Origin: Desulfobacterales bacterium
Lineage (GTDB): Bacteria > Desulfobacterota > DSM-4660 > Desulfatiglandales > B25-G16
Direction: 5' to 3'
Assembly (NCBI GenBank): GCA_013375335.1
Contig: JABXJZ010000033.1
Coordinates: 1 to 10,092 of the forward strand
DNA: 10,092 nt
Shown: piece by piece, positions 6,476 to 10,092 of the stretch
Layout: each line of letters begins with the position of its first letter
How positions within the stretch are numbered: the first letter of the stretch is position 1
Made by a program: the position numbers and the translations under genes
The notes under the pieces: generated by a model
Databases searched by the model: none
Told to the model about the DNA's origin: nothing
The model's input: only the letters and a program-made list of their open reading frames with translations

Positions 6476-6644
6476 CACGGTCTAACCGTAGCATACCGGA
6501 TACTTCTGATCAGCTCCGTGAGATTTGAGAGGGATTTCTTGCTGGTTCCACCGGGGTAGGTCCTTATGGTTGCATAAAGCAATCCCGGTGCCAGACAGTG
6601 GTAGCCTTCACTTCAGTAGAGGAAGGTCAGAGCCGAGAAATCCC
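6476..6644. other. candidate structured RNA element with nested stems
   Basis: Several inverted repeats nest in a way expected of a folded RNA. An outer stem pairs GGGATTTCT (6531-6539) with AGAAATCCC (6636-6644). Inside, CTGG (6542-6545) and CACCGGG (6549-6555) pair with the contiguous CCCGGTG-CCAG (6584-6594), leaving a three-base bulge. That arm is capped by TTATG-gttg-CATAA (6564-6577). A second inner hairpin pairs CCTTC (6605-6609) with GAAGG (6622-6626). Just outside, CACGG (6476-6480) pairs with CCGTG (6516-6520). The pattern is a branched fold of about 115 bases plus a side hairpin. It could act on either strand. It does not match a riboswitch, tRNA or 6S RNA that I can recall; a remnant of a mobile element's non-coding end is another option. 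Confidence 0.45.
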
Positions 6645-6738
6645 AATACGGAAGTCACTCAAGGCTTTGACCTAAGGTAGCTTGAAATCATTCCAACCGA
6701 TTTGGGACCACCAGCCTCACTATTTAAGCCGAAGGACT

Positions 6739-6752
6739 GTCTAAATTTAGAC
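6739..6752. promoter_or_regulatory. perfect 14-bp palindrome, operator-like
   Basis: GTCTAAATTTAGAC is a perfect inverted repeat. The half-site CTGTCTAAA (6737-6745) recurs in inverted form as TTTAGACAG at 6835-6843, about 90 bp away. Paired, AT-centred half-sites in a promoter-bearing gap suggest a dimeric regulator. No T-run follows on either strand, so a terminator is less likely. It does not match the PhoB box spacing. Confidence 0.35.
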
Positions 6753-6877
6753 TCAGTGAAGAGCTCTTAGTTTAATAATATAGACGATTTCAGTAAGTTA
6801 TTCTACGGTACAGTTTTGGACTTATCAGTATTATTTTAGACAGATAATATGTATCGCGCTATTGGGATGCGGTGTTT

Positions 6878-7549
6878 TCACAGCGCAGATTTCATCTCCT
6901 CAAATTTGCGGTGTTTTATTGTCCTGGCATCCACCATGTATACGATATCCTCGCTGATATTTGTTGAAAGATCGGCAATCCGTTCCAAGCTCCGAGATAT
7001 CCTAATAAGGTGGATAGACCGTTCAATTGTAGTGGGATCTGAAGCCATGAAGGTGATGAGCTCCCTTAGGATCTGGTCCCTGAGCCCATCGACGATGTCG
7101 TCACGTTCGCACACGCTTTTGGCGAGGCGGGTATCCTCGTTGATAAAGGAATTAAGGCTGTCCTTCATCATCCCTTCAGCCTCTTCTGCCATCCTCGGGA
7201 TATCAATCAACGGCTTGACTTCTGGTCTATCTATTAAGAACAAGCCAGCTTCTGCTATGTTTACCGCCTCATCACCCATCCGCTCAAGGTCGTTGTTTAT
7301 TTTTGAAACCATCATGATAGTCCTCAGATCCTTTGCCTGGGGTTGATAGCGAGCAGTTAGGGAACTACAGACCTCCTCTATCTCAACCTCTAACTCATTC
7401 TCCTTTGGCTCATCCTTCTCAATCACCTCCAAGAGCACTGCCTTTTCTCCCTGCACGAGTCCTCTTATGCTCTTTTCTACCATAGCCTCCACCAACGAGC
7501 CACTCTGCATTAGTTTTTCCTTGAGCTCATCAAGTCTTCCTTTGAGCAT
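6878..7549 (-). CDS. phoU: PhoU, phosphate-transport/signalling regulator
   Basis: The protein is 223 residues when started at the ATG at 7549, which has GAGGGGG seven bases upstream. An in-frame ATG at 7567 adds six residues but has a poorer site. It is all-helical and made of two similar three-helix bundles. Each ends with the PhoU metal-binding signature: KINNDLERMGDEAVNIAE (about 83-100) and ISRSLERIADLSTNISED (about 184-201). PhoU links the PstSCAB transporter to the PhoR/PhoB two-component system and restrains phosphate uptake. Length and both motifs are complete. It overlaps the end of the upstream PstS-PstB fusion frame by 20 bp, as in a pst operon, yet its normal transporter partner is missing here. 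Confidence 0.93.
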   Translation of the reverse strand: MLKGRLDELKEKLMQSGSLVEAMVEKSIRGLVQGEKAVLLEVIEKDEPKENELEVEIEEVCSSLTARYQPQAKDLRTIMMVSKINNDLERMGDEAVNIAEAGLFLIDRPEVKPLIDIPRMAEEAEGMMKDSLNSFINEDTRLAKSVCERDDIVDGLRDQILRELITFMASDPTTIERSIHLIRISRSLERIADLSTNISEDIVYMVDARTIKHRKFEEMKSAL

Positions 7550-8255
7550 TGACTTCCCCCTCTCCAAATTTCCCCGTCAAGAACTCCTCCGTCCTTTTAT
7601 CCTTTGGCGCAGTATGTAACTGTGCTGTCGGGCCGAACTCCACCAGCTCTCCCAAGTAGAGAAAGGCGGTAAAGTCGGAAACCCTGCCCGCCTGAGCGAT
7701 ATTATGGGTAACCAAGACGAGGGTGACTGTTTTCTTGAGCTCTACCATGAGTTGCTCGACACGGGCCGTTGCCTTAGGGTCGAGGGCGGAGGTAGGCTCA
7801 TCGAGGAGGAGAATATCGGGGTTCATCGCAAGAGCACGGGCGATGCACAGCCTTTGCTGCTGTCCCCCTGAAAGGAATGTACCCTTCCTGCTTAAGTGGT
7901 CTTTGACCTCATTCCACAGAGCAGCTTTCTTCAGAGATTCTTCCACTGAACCAAGACAGGTACGTATGTGAAGGATCTTTGCCGGAGCTTTAGCGAGCGC
8001 TTCATTGCTCATAAAGGCGTCGGAACCACCAAAGTCAACGGTCCTGTTAACAAGTTGCCTGATTCCGCCTCCGGAGCCGATTGGCTGGTAGTTCACCTTT
8101 ATGCCAGTCTCCCTCCAGTAATAATAGAACATCTTCGAATAAAGAGGGTATGGGAAGGTTGCTCCGGCTCCAAGGAGTTCCACCCCTTTTGCCGCGGCCC
8201 AGGCAGGCCAAAGCAATACAGTGAGGGCTAAGAAAATAGCAACTAGGCTGTTCAC
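7530..8255 (-). CDS. in-frame fusion of PstS N-terminus to PstB C-terminus (deletion relic of pstSCAB)
   Basis: The 241-residue frame joins two unrelated proteins. Residues 1-21 are a signal peptide, followed by PstS motifs: GAGATFPYPLYSKMF (29-43), QPIGSGGGI (57-65), DFGGSDAFM (74-82) and ILHIRTCLG (94-102). From about residue 103 it becomes PstB: VEESLKKAALWNEVKDHL, LSGGQQQRLCIARALA (128-143), Walker B ILLLDEP (148-154), D-loop SALD and H-loop H184. The end EEFLTGKFG is near the usual PstB terminus. Missing are about two thirds of PstS, all of PstC and PstA, and the PstB Walker A and Q-loop. The product would be exported or stuck and cannot hydrolyse ATP. The start is GTG, just after an in-frame TAA, with no ribosome binding site. 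An assembly chimera is the main alternative to a true deletion. Confidence 0.85.
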   Translation of the reverse strand: MNSLVAIFLALTVLLWPAWAAAKGVELLGAGATFPYPLYSKMFYYYWRETGIKVNYQPIGSGGGIRQLVNRTVDFGGSDAFMSNEALAKAPAKILHIRTCLGSVEESLKKAALWNEVKDHLSRKGTFLSGGQQQRLCIARALAMNPDILLLDEPTSALDPKATARVEQLMVELKKTVTLVLVTHNIAQAGRVSDFTAFLYLGELVEFGPTAQLHTAPKDKRTEEFLTGKFGEGEVNAQRKT

Positions 8256-8283
8256 CGTTTAGCTAGCGATAACTTAGGGTTTT

Positions 8284-9348
8284 TTACAGCCACCTCTTTC
8301 TCTTGAAATAAAACACCATTAGGAACACGATGACGACCATTACGATCAAAGCTCCAAAATACCCCCACTGCCATTCAAGTTCCGGCATATACTTGAAATT
8401 CATTCCATAAATTCCCGCCACGAAGGTGAGGGGAATAAATATGGTAGCAACGATCGTTAATACCTTCATCACCTCGTTCATCTTATTGCTTACGCTTGAA
8501 AGATAAACATCAAGCATGCCGGAGACCAAATCCCTGAATGTCTCTATGGTATCAATGACCTGAATGGTGTGATCGTAAACATCCCTGAGAAATACGCGTG
8601 TTGATTTATGAATCAGTGGGGATTCTTCCCTTTCGAGGCCGCTGGCTACCTCTCTCAGTGGCCAAACTGACTTACGCAAAAATATCAACTCGCTCTTTAG
8701 GGTATGGATGGCCTGCAAGGTATCCGGTGTTGGATTGGTGACGAGCTCCTCCTCCATACCTTCTATCGTTCCCCCAAGCTTTTCCAAGACCGTGAAATAG
8801 TGATCAACAATAGTATCTACCAAGGTGTAAGCCAGATAATCAGCCTTCATCTTTCTAATACGGCCCTTTGCTCTTCTGATTCTTTCTCGTATGGGATCAA
8901 AAACATCGCCTTGTTTCTCTTGAAACGAGATAACGAAGTTTGAGCCAAGAATCAGACTGACCTGCTCAGGCCTTATCCCATTATCCTCGTCATCATAGGA
9001 GAGCATCTTTACCAACACAAAGATATAATCGTGGTAGTCCTCCATCTTTGGACGTTGTTCGGTATTCACAATGTCCTCCAGGGTGAGAGGATGGATGTTG
9101 AACTGCTTTCCGATTTTTTCAATAATATCGACCTGGTGGATACCATCTATGTTTATCCAGGTGACGGTAGGTTTATCTTTAAAGGAGGAACATTCCTCAT
9201 CCATCTCTACTTCCTTTTCTTGTAACTGCGCCTTATCGTAGTCGATGATGGTAATCCTTGCCTTCTCAGCCTTCTTCTCCCCAACGTGGAAAAGAGTCCC
9301 CGGGGGAAGGCCGGCCTTGTGAGAGCGCTTTCCAAATGGGTTCACCAT
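8284..9348 (-). CDS. corA: CorA-type magnesium/cobalt transporter
   Basis: The 354-residue protein forms the pentameric inner-membrane CorA channel that takes up Mg2+ and can pass Co2+ or Ni2+. The large N-terminal cytosolic domain includes HPLTLEDIVNTEQRPKMEDY, a stretch typical of the family, followed by long charged helices. Two C-terminal transmembrane helices close the protein; the first ends in the selectivity motif YGMN (GMN at about 315-317), with the acidic loop MPELEW after it. A basic tail KRKRWL completes the cytosolic side. The ATG at 9348 is favoured by AGGAGGTGA nine bases upstream. A TTG two codons earlier is too close to that site. The length is slightly above that of E. coli CorA. 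The pst relic begins 28 bp after its stop. Confidence 0.95.
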   Translation of the reverse strand: MVNPFGKRSHKAGLPPGTLFHVGEKKAEKARITIIDYDKAQLQEKEVEMDEECSSFKDKPTVTWINIDGIHQVDIIEKIGKQFNIHPLTLEDIVNTEQRPKMEDYHDYIFVLVKMLSYDDEDNGIRPEQVSLILGSNFVISFQEKQGDVFDPIRERIRRAKGRIRKMKADYLAYTLVDTIVDHYFTVLEKLGGTIEGMEEELVTNPTPDTLQAIHTLKSELIFLRKSVWPLREVASGLEREESPLIHKSTRVFLRDVYDHTIQVIDTIETFRDLVSGMLDVYLSSVSNKMNEVMKVLTIVATIFIPLTFVAGIYGMNFKYMPELEWQWGYFGALIVMVVIVFLMVFYFKRKRWL

Positions 9349-9410
9349 ACTCAATCACCTCCTGCTCGGAAACAATAAATAGGCTACCAGAAGCAGATAA
9401 CATGGAAAAA

Positions 9411-10091
9411 TCATTTTTTTACATCTGATTCTGTGTGCGAAGGATCGCTTGAAATAGTGATACTAAGCGGTCGACGGTCATCCTGAGCCAAATAGGCTGT
9501 TGTGGTCGGGAAGGCAAATTGGATGCCCTCCGCTTCAAAGGCCCGCATGATCTGCAAGTTCACCCGCTCATTAAAAGCCAGAAAATCCCAGTAATTGGGA
9601 GGAAAATACCAGTAAATCATGAGCATATTCAAAGACGCATCGTTAAACTCATTGAAGTAGACCCGAGGAGGGAAGTCTGGATCCATGCCCTCGTGATTCT
9701 CAAGGATTTCCCTGATAATGGTTAAAGCCCGTTCCACCTTCTCAGGTGGGGTGTCGTAGGTGATGCTAATATTTGTAAGACGGCGAATAGATGGACGCCG
9801 ACCGATGTTCTCGATGTTGATTGTCGCCATCTTCTCATTGGGAATGGCCACCAGGTGACCTGTTAAGGTACGTATCCTTGTCGATCGAAACCCTATATCT
9901 TCCACAGGTCCATCGATGCCGTCAAGGACAACCCGATCGCCAACAACGAAGGGTTTGTCCAGCATGATCATTACACTGCCAAAAAAGTTCTTCAAGGTAT
10001 CCTGTGCCGCCAGGGCTACAGCGAGGCCACCAATTCCGAGACCTGCCAGCAGTGCATTCAGTGGCTTACCGGTGATGGCCTGCAGAATATA
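9411..10091 (-). CDS. MscS-family mechanosensitive channel, 5' end cut by window
   Basis: The frame runs from the window edge to a TGA at 9411-9413 and gives 226 residues, the C-terminal part of an MscS channel. It opens in the pore-lining helix (GKPLNALLAGLGIGGLAVAL, then AAQDTLKNFFGS), whose Gly/Ala pattern and following FG.S match MscS closely. The beta domain follows (LDKPFVVGDRVVLDGIDGPVEDIGFRSTRIRTLTGHLVAIPNE). The alpha/beta C-terminal domain then runs to about 40 residues before the end. An in-frame TTG at 9995 is internal, not the start. The polar tail after FPTTTAYLAQ is longer than in E. coli MscS. It lies 62 bp before corA on the same strand. It belongs to a different subgroup from the MscS gene at 1-870. 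Confidence 0.93.
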   Translation of the reverse strand, partial: YILQAITGKPLNALLAGLGIGGLAVALAAQDTLKNFFGSVMIMLDKPFVVGDRVVLDGIDGPVEDIGFRSTRIRTLTGHLVAIPNEKMATINIENIGRRPSIRRLTNISITYDTPPEKVERALTIIREILENHEGMDPDFPPRVYFNEFNDASLNMLMIYWYFPPNYWDFLAFNERVNLQIMRAFEAEGIQFAFPTTTAYLAQDDRRPLSITISSDPSHTESDVKK

Positions 10092-10092
10092 T

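Larger units (their letters stand above)
6397..6877. other. 481-bp intergenic region between phoU and the hypothetical gene
   Basis: No frame on either strand gives a recognisable protein. The region holds a perfect palindrome, a distant inverted copy of half of it, and a strongly structured stretch, each listed separately. The part next to phoU (6760-6850) is visibly AT-rich. I cannot name a promoter with confidence, though one for the downstream minus-strand gene should lie here. Confidence 0.6.

Noticed and set aside
6476..6644. tRNA, 6S RNA or cobalamin riboswitch reading of the structured element
   Set aside because: I could not find the T-loop signature, the 6S open bubble or the conserved B12-box, so no known class is claimed.
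6531..6710. Plus-strand open frame through the structured element
   Set aside because: It is open but lacks a start codon and ribosome binding site, and the nested stems explain the sequence better.
6849..7346. Plus-strand ORF of 165 codons
   Set aside because: It is the shadow of phoU; the composition (Ser, Ile, Arg rich) is that of an antisense reading.

Overview
The window reads as a Gram-negative bacterial chromosome segment. Every gene I can support is on the minus strand, so transcription runs from high to low coordinates. Most starts have strong AGGAGG-type ribosome binding sites. An outer-membrane barrel protein (DUF481 type) and two LapA-like inner-membrane proteins point to a diderm cell. 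The mix (MscS channels, CorA, PhoU, site-2 protease with CBS domains, DUF3096, LapA) would suit a Desulfobacterota-like or related environmental lineage, but that placement is a weak inference.

Layout from high to low coordinates. (1) 10092-9411: 3' part of an MscS channel gene, cut by the window edge. (2) 9348-8284: CorA-type Mg2+/Co2+ transporter. (3) 8255-6878: a phosphate-uptake remnant in which the start of PstS is joined in frame to the end of PstB, followed by an intact phoU. pstC, pstA and the P-loop half of pstB are absent. (4) 6877-6397: about 480 bp without a gene, containing a perfect palindrome and a strongly self-complementary, RNA-like element. (5) 6396-6121: a small protein of unknown function. 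(6) 5957-4907: an Hsp20 fragment, a LapA-like protein and a secreted LpoB/CsgG-like protein, chained by start/stop overlaps. (7) 4763-4557: an orphan CBS half-domain of CorC/HlyC type, with no start codon or remaining gene body. (8) 4510-3392: membrane-embedded M50 metalloprotease with two CBS domains. (9) 3207-3055: a 50-residue DUF3096 membrane protein, with a hairpin-rich stretch just upstream. (10) 2996-2253: DUF481 outer-membrane protein. (11) 1954-1507: a broken TrkA-C-domain membrane protein, lacking its 5' end and frameshifted near its 3' end. (12) 1479-1285: a second LapA-like protein. (13) 1239-943: a small membrane/coiled-coil protein. (14) 870-1: 5' part of a second, different MscS-type gene.

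The common theme is the cell envelope and its response to osmotic, ionic and phosphate stress: two mechanosensitive channels, a divalent-cation channel, an intramembrane protease, outer-membrane proteins and several very small membrane proteins. The most unusual aspect is decay. Four separate loci (pstS/pstB, hsp20, corC-like, trkA-C-like) survive only as fragments or fusions among intact genes. This suggests repeated deletion in one region or, less interestingly, assembly errors. I found no CRISPR array, tRNA, rRNA or transposase gene.
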